Source: Stomorhina lunata (lineage: Eukaryota > Arthropoda > Insecta > Diptera > Rhiniidae). Taken from it: a stretch of 64,000 nucleotides of DNA. Within the stretch, counting starts at the first letter, position 1, and each line of letters starts with the position of its first letter. The notes under the pieces were generated by a model. The model ran no database searches. It worked only from the letters and a program-made list of their open reading frames with translations, and was not told where the DNA came from. A program made the position numbers and the translations under genes. The DNA lies in the NCBI GenBank assembly GCA_933228675.1, contig OW121740.1, forward strand, positions 57,351,000-57,414,999, read 5' to 3'. Positions 22,201-34,200 of this stretch are shown piece after piece.

Positions 22201-25200
22201 TGGTCAATGTCGTTCCGAGTGTTGATGCTCGGTAAAGGTGGAAGGAGACGGTCCAGGGAGGCCTTCTGGATTTCCCAGTTCGTCTTCCTTCTATTACGAT
22301 AAGGAGTAGCTTTCTCCCGTTGTGTTACGAGTTCAAATTCGATATAGCGATGATCCGAAAAGGAGCAGTCCTTGGAGACCTTCCAATTCTTGATCAAGGC
22401 TGAGTGTGCGGTGCTAACAATCGTTATATCAAGAACCTCTTGTCTGTTAGCGACTACAAACGTGGGTTCTGACCCAGAGTTAACTACCTCTAAGTTATTA
22501 CAGAGAATAAAATCAAAAATTGACTCACCTCTTGTGTTGGTATTGGAGCTTCCCCAGATGACATGATGTGCATTGGCATCGGCTCCTATGATGAGTGGCA
22601 TGTTGTGCTGATGTGCCAGGTCCGCTGTCTTCCGAACCAGGGAGTTTGGGGGTGGGCTGGTGTGATCATGCCCCATGTAGCACGAGGAGACCAGTATGGA
22701 GCCTGTACTAGTCTCCCAAGCCGCTACAACTGTGTCTTCATCACTGTAGTCAGAGAGAATGAAGATATTAAGTAAGCTCTTAGCTAAAATACATGCCCTT
22801 GGTCTACCTGTTCCACTGGCATAGATTAGCTTGTAGCCTTTAAGCGCTAATCCACAGATCCTGTCTCGATTGATCCAGGGCTCCTGAATTAGCGCAAGTT
22901 CCTCTCCACGGTCCGCCAGGCGAAGGAGCAGGGCCGCGGATGCTGCCTTGGAGTGATGAAGATTAACTTGCGTTATCTTCATCATCGTCCTCGAAAAACG
23001 TGAGGGGAATGAGAGTGACGTTGAAGTCATCCTGATCCTCGTCCTCAGGGTCGGGGTTCAGGAGGGCTTCCTCATCGGCTTCCATGTCAATCACATCTTC
23101 GACAACACAAAGAGAGTCAAGACTATCCAGGGATTGTTTAAGATGAGATGGACTGGAAACATCTTCATTCCTAGTTAATGGATCCGATGAACTGTTAACC
23201 TTCTCACCGGTGACCTTATCATCCCCCCGGTAGACGTGAAGGGAGATCTCCTCGAAACCGTAGAAGATCTTCCCGCGCATCTCACGGAGTGGAGCTAAGG
23301 TTTCCTGCGTAAGGATAACAGTTATCCTTCTGAGAGCTCCTTCAGGTTCAGAAATCTTAGCTACCTTCCAGTCATGGACAGGTAAGCTTGGATTACTTAT
23401 CTGAAGGAGCTCCAGTATCTCCTTAGCGGAGGACTTACCATCGGGCACAAGGGCAGTGGACCTAGGTCTGCGTGGTATCTCTTCTTTGGAGACCACGTCA
23501 AGCCTAGCTCCTTCCCAGATGCCCTCAATGAGCTGAACTGCTTTCTTAAGAAGAATAGCAGAGCGCTCATTATGGCAAGCCATCAACTTAACCCGACCTT
23601 GAAACCAGCCAGCGTCGCTGCAGTTTGGTGGGGGGCCAGGATTGTCCTTCAGGACATTAATGACAACCCCCACTAACTTTACACGGATTATTTCCCACCT
23701 TTCGGGGGAAATGGCTCCGTCAGCATTGCTTCGGTCAATGACAGCCTTCACGAGGTGGCCTTTGGCAACCTCGCTAAAGGATCTGTCCATTAACCTAGCC
23801 GCAGGCTTGGGTCGTTTAGTGTCAGGCTGCTGGCTATGTGGAGAAGAGTCTTCCTCCGAGCGTTGCCGTTTAGGCGCGTCCGTGGACGTGGAGGAAGTCT
23901 TAGCCTGAAAATCAGCCAGCGTCTTAATAGCCCATGACTTAGCTGCACTCTCCTCAGGAGTGAGGGCGTCATCAGGCTTGTCACCAAGCGTCTGAAGCTT
24001 CCTTGTAGCAGCACGCCGCTGAAGGAAGGCCCTTCTGGCCGGAGTAGTGTGCTTCCTAATGGGGCAAGCCTCAGTAGGTGGACCCGAATTCAAGTTCGCA
24101 GTCTCCTTGCTGTGCTGAGAAGGAGCCTTTCGAGAAGGGTTTGTCGCCGCCTCTCTAGGACTCCTTTGGGGATGTGCAGGGAGAACACTCGAACTTAATT
24201 TCGCAGTGTCCTTAGTTCCCTTATGCACAGGAAGCACTGGGTTAGAACCCGAAGCAGGGAATTTGGCCAGTGCAGCTTTGGAAGTGCTCGGTTTAAAGGA
24301 CAGAGGCACATCCGGTGTTTTTAGTGGTGGTTTTTTGCTGGTTGGGGGTCCGTGCGAGACAGAACTCCTTTCCCCAGCGTTATGATTCGCACTTGTAGCT
24401 GGATTAGCTTGGCCAGGTGCATTTACCAAGCATGGTTTACATGGGCCTCCAGCCAGCCAGACGGACGGACTGACATCGCTAAATCGACTCAGAAAGTGAT
24501 TCTAATCCTATTGGTATACTAAAAGGTGGATCTAGGATAAATATTTTTTATGCGTTACATACATCAGCACAAACTTATAATACCCTTTCCACCTATGGTG
24601 GTAAAGGGTATTATAAGATAAGTGAAATTTCTTCTTTGTAATCAATTTGTTTTTACTAATTGTATATTATTGCATCAAAATCTTAATTTCTAGAAAAAGT
24701 GGACTTAATGCCTTTGCACGTTATGCCAGCGATATGTTTTAATTTATGTAATTCATAGCTTTTGAAATAAGTTTTGTCTCCTTAATTTCCTAATTCAACT
24801 AAATTTTAATGAAATTCAAATTGGATTGAATTATATTCAATTAAATAGTTCTAATGTTTGCCAAAATATCTCTAATCACAAAACATATCTCACAGAAATA
24901 CTGCTTGTACAATGTAAATACATAAATTATAGTACTTTGAAATCGGTTTTAATATGACAATAGCTTCCAAACAAGGTTTATTCTCAAATGTCACTTAACC
25001 CTAGACCCTAGCTCACATATGAACCCCAACACCGAAAATGATTTTCATTTAAGTACATACGATTATACCTCGAAAAACGTTAAAAATCTAAAATTAGTGA
25101 CAAGCGGTCTACATATGTCCTAAGTGGTGGATTGACCGACTATAATACTTTCATACTAGTTGCAAAAAGGGCGTAACTAACAAAAAAATTTAAATTGGGG

Positions 25201-28200
25201 ATAAGTTCTGAATTAAGTTTTTAAACTGGTGCTATTTTCAGCAAAAGTTTAAACGTTTAAAATGCATAAAGTTTTTTGTCAAAATATAGAGACAAGTCTA
25301 TTTATTTCAGAAACAACCTCGTCACTCCTAAAAGGCTAAAGATATTTGAATGAAATTTCATATTTGTGGAAATACAGATTCATTTGTGGCCCAAAAGTTA
25401 ATGACATCAGTAAAATCGCTGTTTTTGATCGTATTCATTTAAAATTTTGTAGATAGATGTATTTTGGATTGCTTCATCATAATTACTAAAAAAAAAACAT
25501 TTTTTTAGTTAGTTACGCCCTTTGAATTTCAGGTAACAATATCAAGTTGTTGAACGCAAATGATATATGATAAAAATTCCTGGCACCAACGTAAGATTCA
25601 ATTTGGCCATTTATCATTGCTCACAACTTCATTCTGATTATCATATAGGAGTTTTAAAATGCAGCTACTTTCGAAATATCAAAAACAAAAATAATTGTAT
25701 TCTGAACTAAACTGAAACACATTTTTTAATTGTGTTGTAGGACTTTTTTTATTGGAATATCACAATGTACACAGGAACATTATCCTTTGGAAATGGTGTG
25801 AAAACCTTAAACTTGATTGATATATTGTTGTAGTTTTGTGTATGTTTCAACATGTGTCATTCAATTATTTGTATGACCTTGGGCAAAAAGTATCATAATT
25901 TGTATTAGCTAAAAGACAGTGTTTCGAAAACTATTTGAAAGGTGAATACCTTAACAAGTTGCTCCATTTTGTCAAAGCATATGTATATTGTTGTTGATAT
26001 TTATCAAAAATTATCTAATCGCTGCCTTAAAATGTCACAGAACTTAAAATTGATATGTATCTATTTCAAAAACATTTGTTTTAGTGTAAACGAACTAGTA
26101 TTGAGTTTTTAAATAAAATTAGGGAAGAAATCTTTAATTAGAATTATTTACTTACTTTCCTAGAAGTAGGAGGTACTTGTAACATTTCATCTGCTATGAT
26201 CCCTTGAGTCTGATAAAAAAACATATCTGTCTCTTGAGTTTCTAAACAGATGTAAATAATTAGTCATAGGATATCTAGGTGTAGCAAATATGCAGTTGAA
26301 AACAATAAGTTCAACTAAATTTTTAAATCGATTTAAAAAACTGTTTTTTTATTTATCTTTTATTTTTATTTTTAGATTTTTGTTAGCTATATATATTTTA
26401 TATTCTACGCATGATATTATTTTAAATGCTGTAATCACTTCCGTAAACATAATTGCAATCTTTTCAATATAAACTTAAAGATTTTAGCTTGATCGTATGT
26501 TTTTCTATATGTATTCAAAATATTTGTGTTTACAATTAAAAAATCTGTCTTTACTTTCTACAGACATTTTATCATTAGCATCTGCTTGTGAAAAATATGT
26601 ACATATGTGCAAAAATGCTGGCACATTTCTATTTATTTCTTTAAGATAAGAGAAAACTTTGTCATAAAAGCGGAAATCCCCCAAACATTTGGCGAATCTT
26701 TTAAATTTTATATTAATTAATAAATGTGGGCGTCCGCACCAAAATATAATAATTCCATTTTTTAATGGGAGTTAGTTAGTGATGCCGTTGTATTTCTCTT
26801 ACTAGACTTTATAGATATTTAAAATAAAATCTCGGAAACATCATATATTAATATTTAGATCTTTGATCGCACCATAACCTAACAATTAGAAAAAAAAACA
26901 TAAGTTTATTATATAACGAAGTTTTTTGAATGTTCAAAATGTCATTTTATCTTTTTCTGGCGGTAAATTAGTTCTCAAAAAATACTTTTTGGGTTAAAAA
27001 CTGATTGTTTTAATCACACGCGCACTAGAGGACGCGTTCCCGGGTGGCGGATAGGGGAATGCCTCCCATTCATGGGTGGGGAACCAAACACATAAATAGG
27101 TGGCAAGGAACCCCTTTCCATGCGTGGATGGTACGAACAAAATCAAATATCTCCCGCGAACCAATCCGGTAATAGTGGGTTAATACTTTAAACAAGCCCT
27201 GGTATCAAGCGTTATTTACTGTACTATAGGCTTTCGGTTTCCAGTCGGAGGTAAACGGTAGACTGTGTTTCAACGGTGCCTGGTGGATACCTTAACGCCT
27301 CCGTCAGAATTCAGTCGCTCTCCCGTTAACAGGGGCTATGAAGTGAGCGATCTCAATTCCCCTATACTCGTGGAATCAAAATTGCATCACCAACAAATAA
27401 AAAAAAAACAAAATTAACACGGACGGGACTTCCTTAGAGGACAGCTTTAGGGTCAGACGAGACACACCAGGAAGGTACGATATTGACAAACTGATTCTTT
27501 TTAATAACATTAACGTGGACATATTCCATGAGGAGAAACCAATACTGACTGACTTGGAGGAGATGGGGGCTACTGGACGATCTGGACTCCTCTCATACCA
27601 CTGAAGCCACAAAGATTCTGGAGGACGTCTCGCTTAAGTCGTATTCGGAATTTGAGGTTACTGTAATCTCAAATTCTGGCCGATCCCAGTCGGGATCTCC
27701 TTTAGGATATCGGGATCCGCTGGTCGGAGAGGCCCAGAAGAAACAGTCTGGCTCTACCGGCTCCACGGTTACCACTCGATGCGCAGCAGAGGTCTCGCTG
27801 GATTCGAACGCGGAAGGCGATGTCAAAGTGACATCCGGACTAGTTCCGGAAGTCCAGACAGATCAACTTGACTGTACCGATAGCACTGACGCCGCTCAGG
27901 TTTCTGAGGTTATCTTGCTTGATTCCGACACGAGAGCGATATCACTGTGATATCGACTTCGGATCAGGATAAGGCGAGATTTCATCTAAGACCTTTGGCT
28001 TCAGTGGTGAAGGAGAGCCAGGCCGATCTTATCTCGGGTACCCATTCACCTCCCATGGGACGGTTAGTTCGGCAGAACGCTGTGGTGTATGCGCCGCCAC
28101 AGGTTAAGCAAAAACCAGAAGTGAGGTTTTATATACTATATACGTCGATAGCCAGGATGCGCCTTGAGCGGACCTCTGCAGATTATGTCTAGATGAGGAT

Positions 28201-31200
28201 CCGTCCGAATCAGTATAACACATTTTTTGTCGCTTTCCAAGGCTCCAAAATCAAAGGCTCAGACATCTAGGCAGAATATTCTTTGCTGTACTTCAGGATC
28301 TGCAACAGTGCAATTTGCATGATACTGTAGGGTTCACCGCTGGTCTCAGTTGGTTTAGATAGGGTGCTCTCCTTCTCCCTCTATAATCTTCTTTATTATG
28401 GAGTTGTACGTTCTGGTGCCTACGTCTACAAATATCTTATAACCATTAAGAAAACGCTATAGTTGGTCAAGTTTAACTATTTGATACACGATACAACTAA
28501 GGTAAAACGTGGACCAATTGTTAACAAATTTAAAAATTGTTCATTGTTACAGGCTTAATTTTTTTTTTTATTTATTAAAGTACTAATTTTTCGCGATATT
28601 TATGTAATTTCCGCAGGGGCCTGTTATAAAACTACATTTCGCTTGGGTTTTGTGTTTAGATTAGGTTTAGCATTAGGCTTAGCATTAGGTTTAGCATTCT
28701 GAAGACGTTTTCGGTGTATTAGATTGACTTTTGAAAGGTACACTGATTTAGTGTGGGTTACTGATTCAATCATGGGCAAACTTTATAAAAGTATGAAACG
28801 AAATTTGTAGTAAATGTTTATAAGTGTTTGGAGTATGTTTACAGAAAGATATCGTTGTTGCACAATATATGGTCATTTGTATTTACTATATTTAAATTTC
28901 GATTTTTATTGTCTCTAGAATAAGGCCAAAACAATTTTTGACGGGTTCCACTACTAAAAATAAAATTTAATGTATTTCTGCATTTGATTAAATCTTAATT
29001 TCAGTGCACATTTAAAACAAAAATAAAAAAACAAACAATTTTATTAAAAAGCTAATTAATCGTAATCAACAAAAATCGAGAGTAACTAACTATAGTATAT
29101 ATTTTTGCTTTGCTTAAATAACAAATACATCAAATACTCATTGTCTGCATAAATGGGGTGTATATCAGTTTGTTTATTAGTATTATAAAATAAAACAAAA
29201 AAATGATCGCTTGGCTAAATTATATTTCAAACATGCAATTAGAAAATAAAATCAAAACTTGCTAAATTTTGTTTATATGAAATTTTGAGTCTGTCTGAAT
29301 TTTTGTATTCAATTATAGACAACAAAATTGTGATAATTTCTTTAATAATTAATCGCATATAGTGTTAGAATGTTTAAAATTAAAATAAAATAATGCAAAT
29401 TAGTATGTACCTTTTTTTTAGAAAATTGCTAAAACATGAAATTGTGTTGACTCGCCATAAATATAATTAAGAATTATTATAGAGTAAGTACTGATTTTTT
29501 AGATCGTTAATGAATTTTTCAAATATAGTGCTTATTTGCTGCAATATTGTCATAACTCGAAATTTTTTGATTTTGAGCTGATTTTTACAAAATTTTTGTC
29601 TAATGTTACTATTTAGTTTAGGTTATAAAGCTGGATCACTTGGAGACCCAAGGGATCCATTATGATAATTTAGTAAAAAGTAGAAAAAAGAGATTGAAGA
29701 AAGATAAAAGAAAAATATAGAGGAAGAAGAAGAGTACTCTATCTAAGCCATCTGAGTCCATTGATAAACCCTACAATATCATGCACCGTTGCAGATCCTG
29801 AAGTTCAACATGGAATCTACTGCTTAGATTTCTGAGCTTCTGATTTTGGAGCCTTGGACAGTGACAGAGAAGGTGTTCTACCGATTCGGACGAATCCTCA
29901 TCTAGACATAAGCTACCATACCACCTATTTAAGGCACAATGTCCCGTTAAGAACCCTATACATCTTCTTAAGCTTTTACTATTTGGACCTAGTCGAATTT
30001 TGGTTCCACTTCGGCCATAGAGCTTCCCCATGTCTTTGTGGTTTCCTTGCTGATCCAAGACTTAATGCCCAAATAAAAGTGCAGATAGGTGGAGCAATGT
30101 CTGTCGCTTTTTGACTCAAGTCTTGGCTCGAGTCCAGCCGTTAGAGCCAGACCGTTGTTTCAGGCTCTCCCCGATCAACGGATCCCGAAATCCTAAAGGG
30201 GATCCCGACTGAGATTACAGTAACCTCAAGTTCCGAATCAAGCGAAACGTGTGACTCCGGTAGTATGAGAGGAGTCCAGATCGTCCAATAGCCCCCCATC
30301 TCCTCCAAGTCCGTCAGCAGTTGTCTGCCCTGTCGCGTTAATGTAGCTGAGAGTCAGTTCGTCAATGTCTTCTCTCCCTGGTATGTTCTGTCTGACCTTA
30401 AAGCTGTCCTCCAAGAATGTCCCGTCCGAGTTAATTTTGTTTTTTTTGTTTGTTTAGTTTTTGTATTGAATGAAATTTTTTAATTTTGAGTATAGGGGAA
30501 ACGAGGTCGCTCACGTCATATCCCCCGATAACGTGAGAGCGACAGACTGTTGTTTCTGGCTCTCTCCGATCAACGGATCCCGAAATCCTAAAGGAGATCC
30601 CGACTGAGATTACAGTAACCTCAAGTTCCGAATCAAGCGAAACGTATGACTCTGGTAGTATGAGAGGAGTCCAGATCGTCCAATAGCCCCCCATCTCCTA
30701 TAAGTCCGTCAGCAGTTGTCTGCCCTGTCGCGTTAATGTAGCTGAGAATCAGTTCGTCAATGTCTTCTCTCCCTGGTATGTTCTGTCTGACCTTAAAGCT
30801 GTCCTCCAAGAATGTCCCGTCCGAGTTAATTTTGTTTTTTTTTGTTTGTTTTGTTTTTGTATTGAATGAAATTTTTTAATTTTGAGTATAGGGGAAACGA
30901 GGTCGCTCACGTCATATCCCTCGATAACGTGAGAGCGACTGGATACTGGCGGGGGCATTAAGGTATCCGCCAGGCAACGTTGAAACACATTCTAACGTTT
31001 ACCCCCGACTGCGGACCAAAAGCCCATAGCACGGATAACGCTTGACATCGGAGCTTGAGAGGGGGCTAGTTTAAAGTATTTACCCACTACTACATGTTTG
31101 GTCCGCGGGAGATATTTAATTTTTCTCTTACCACCACGCATGGAAAGGGGTTCCTCGCCACCTAGTTATATGGCTGTTTCCCCACCCATGAATAAGAGGC

Positions 31201-34200
31201 ATTCCCCTGTCCGCCACCTGGGGACGCGCCCTCTAGGGATAAGGTTCCACCGAGGGTACTATTTGCTCTATCCAATTTTAATGAAATTTTTTTGAAATAA
31301 TAATGGTAAATAATGGTAAAACATTATCCCCAATTGCTTCTTGTTAGATTTAAACTAAGAAAACAACGTATTTACATTTTCGTCTTTATTTCTAAATAAT
31401 TTACTTTTAATTGTATGATTTCTTAATGAATTTTCCGCTTTTTAATTTTTACTATTAATTGAAATTTATATGGGAAATTTTATGTTTCAAAATGTTGGAT
31501 AAAATGCTTGTATTATTAAAAAGGCTAGTGTTAAATGTTTTAAAATAAGAAATAAAGGCTTTCGAGAAAAATTTCGGAATAACATCAAGCCTCGTTAGCC
31601 TGTGAGTAAAAATTTGAGATATATCTATATGAATCTTGAAGTTTCCTTTCTATATTTAAAATTAATTTTTCCAAATATCTATATTAAGCAATTTGTGCCT
31701 AAATATTTGTTCTTGAAATAGAAGCGATGCTTAAATATCTAAACTTCTCCACTAGGCGAATAGACAAATATTAGGAGCTGTATATTTTATTAAAATGCTT
31801 TGTGTGTAACGCCTGTACATGGGACTTGTTTCTAATTCAATTCCCCTAAGCTAAAATTTACTGAAATATTTTTAATGTAAATAAAAATTAATTTTATTTG
31901 CTTTTACGTTTAAAGTGAAATTTTGTAAAATTTCTTTTAAAAGCAATAAAAAATTTATGAAAGAACAAATTTGGAAACAAGTATGTACTAGCTGACGATC
32001 CAGTTTATTATTGTTTGTTTGTAATTCACTGTTATTTCAAATGGTTAATGTCAATATTTTAATGGTTTTGTAACAAGTTTTTTACATATTTAGCACGAAT
32101 GTAATAAAAGTTTAAAGACAAACATTTTATAACAGTTAGGCCGACAAACGATCAGTGGGTAATCATTTTTGGATCGTAAGTTCTATTTGACATTATATTT
32201 TGACGGCTTTTGCTTTTTATAGTTTCTATGTTTTGAATTACTATTTAGTTCTTGTTTATTATTATTATTATTATTTGTATTTTATCTAAAAATTAAATAA
32301 AAAAATTTGCAAAAATAACATAACAAAAGTTATGATTATCTATTAGAAAATAAATAAAAAATGGATATACAAAGAACCATATAAAAATCAACCTACATTT
32401 TGTTTTTAAATGTAAAACTTTTGAATACGATTTGCATTCGCCACTAAAATAGTTCAAGCGAAACAAAAATATATAACGAGATATTTAATCAAATAACAAG
32501 TTGTTTACACCAGAGTATTCAATTTATTTTTTTAGTTAATTTTGTAATTAATTTCTTTTATAATTTTATTGTTTATTTTATTGTTAAAGTGAAAAGCTTT
32601 TAATATTTTAAATGAAGTTGTTCTTTAAAAGTTTTGATATTTTAAACGTTGTTAACTTCAACACTATTTCCAATTACATTTCAGAATTGTTCATTTATTT
32701 TAAAATCTTTGTTGAAATCAGTCCATAACTATATCCCATCCCTAACGCTGTTACTATGACCAATTATGGGCACGTATGAGGTCAATAAGAGCCATTTTAC
32801 AAAGGCATATTTTTTAAAGAGGCACAATAGTAAAGAGTTGGATAAGAACATGGTAATTTATACCCAAAAAGGATGTTACCGATTAAAAAAATGGTCTTTT
32901 GAAGGAAAGCTTATAATAATGACAGATTGTGATCAAGAAAGGGAGTAAATGATCGGTCTGGATCAAATGTAAATTTAAAACTGATTAAGGTATATTTTTA
33001 CAAAGTTTAAAAAATGCCATAACATCAATAAGGAACATTAAAAAAGGAATTCCGTACATTCCGATCGGATAGTTTAAGATTCTACAGATTCCACGTAAAA
33101 TAATAATAAATTAAAAATATTAGGATCTTTGTTAAGAAGTTCAATTAGACCAAAACAGCGCTTTGTAAAGAGATGAACAGATAAACTTGTAAGAGTTGCT
33201 AACGGACTAATGGAGTGACGAAACAAGTTGCGATATCGAAACTTGTTTCGATAAGAGCTACTAAGTCTAAAATCTTTTTCCTTCTTATTTACTCATTTCA
33301 CTAACATCCTTATTGTCAGTAGACTCGCTATATACCTATACAGTTTATAGTTTTGCCATTTTGGCCTATTCAACGCTCAGTATGTACAGAGTAACATAGA
33401 AACCAGTGAGATCAATTTCTCCCACACGTCCACACGCCCGAGAAATATCAAAAACTAGCTACATTGACGATGTCATCTCCTTGACAAAAGCCAGGCAAGA
33501 GTCATTTTTGACTTGAAGCTCTGATTGTAATGCCTTAAGTTTCTCTGTTCACAATTTCAAATTGAGTGGAAGTAACTAATATATCCATTGTTCTTGAAAA
33601 GCTCTATTTTCTCGTTTTCCTACCGCATTTGCCATGATCTATTATATTTAAAGTCAAAAGTGGAACATTTTTACTTTTGCCTTCAAGCTTCAAAAATGAA
33701 AAAAAAACTAAATTTTCAATTTAAATACTCTTTCACATAAAACTATTTTCCTGTTTATTTGTAATAGGGGAATAAATTTATAGTAGAAATTAAGGTCATC
33801 GGGAATGTTTATAATTAGGCTAATAATGTTAACAATTTTTCCCTTTGCCCCCTAAGGTTTAAGTTTAAGCCCCTAAATCGAAGAAGTACTGATGACGTTT
33901 TATGATTTTCAAAGCTTACCGATTGCGGTATAAATTATGTACCAAAAACTAGTTTTTACTCTTTTATTAAATTTTTGAAGAAAAAAAACATAGCAAGGTG
34001 TCTCCTTATTTATTATAACCGATCCACACCCAATTTTGTTTCTATCGTTTGTAGTTTTGGAGATATATGTTACTAATTTTGCGAATTTTAAAAAAGTACC
34101 AAATAAGTGTCCTTTATCTTTACTGCTAATCTCAGCGCAATTCCTTTTTGTTTCTATCCATTTCGGTTTAGGAAATATCATGTTTAGTTATTTCATTATT

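Larger units (their letters stand above)
20096..24430 (-). mobile_element. LOA-type non-LTR retrotransposon, 5'-truncated, RT core deleted, 12 bp TSD
   Basis: A 4,335 bp minus-strand insertion is bounded by perfect 12 bp duplications CATGGTTTACAT (20084-20095 and 24431-24442). It carries ORF1, an endonuclease plus the N-terminal part of RT, and an RNase H reading frame, and ends in CCTAACCTAACCT. ORF1 + EN + RT + RNase H is the LOA/I plan; the DUF4780-like ORF1 favours LOA. The 5' end falls inside ORF1, a normal truncated insertion. The long open frames and exact TSD argue for a young insertion. The target is a mini-me-like element, so this is a nested insertion inside intron 1, antisense to the oxidase gene. 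Confidence 0.88.

Noticed and set aside
21667..23908. Several plus-strand frames of 60-123 codons
   Set aside because: Shadows of the LOA element ORFs on the opposite strand.
32766..32948. Small frame in the oxidase intron with a YTQKGCYRLKKW stretch
   Set aside because: Sixty codons, no splice support and no family resemblance; chance frame.
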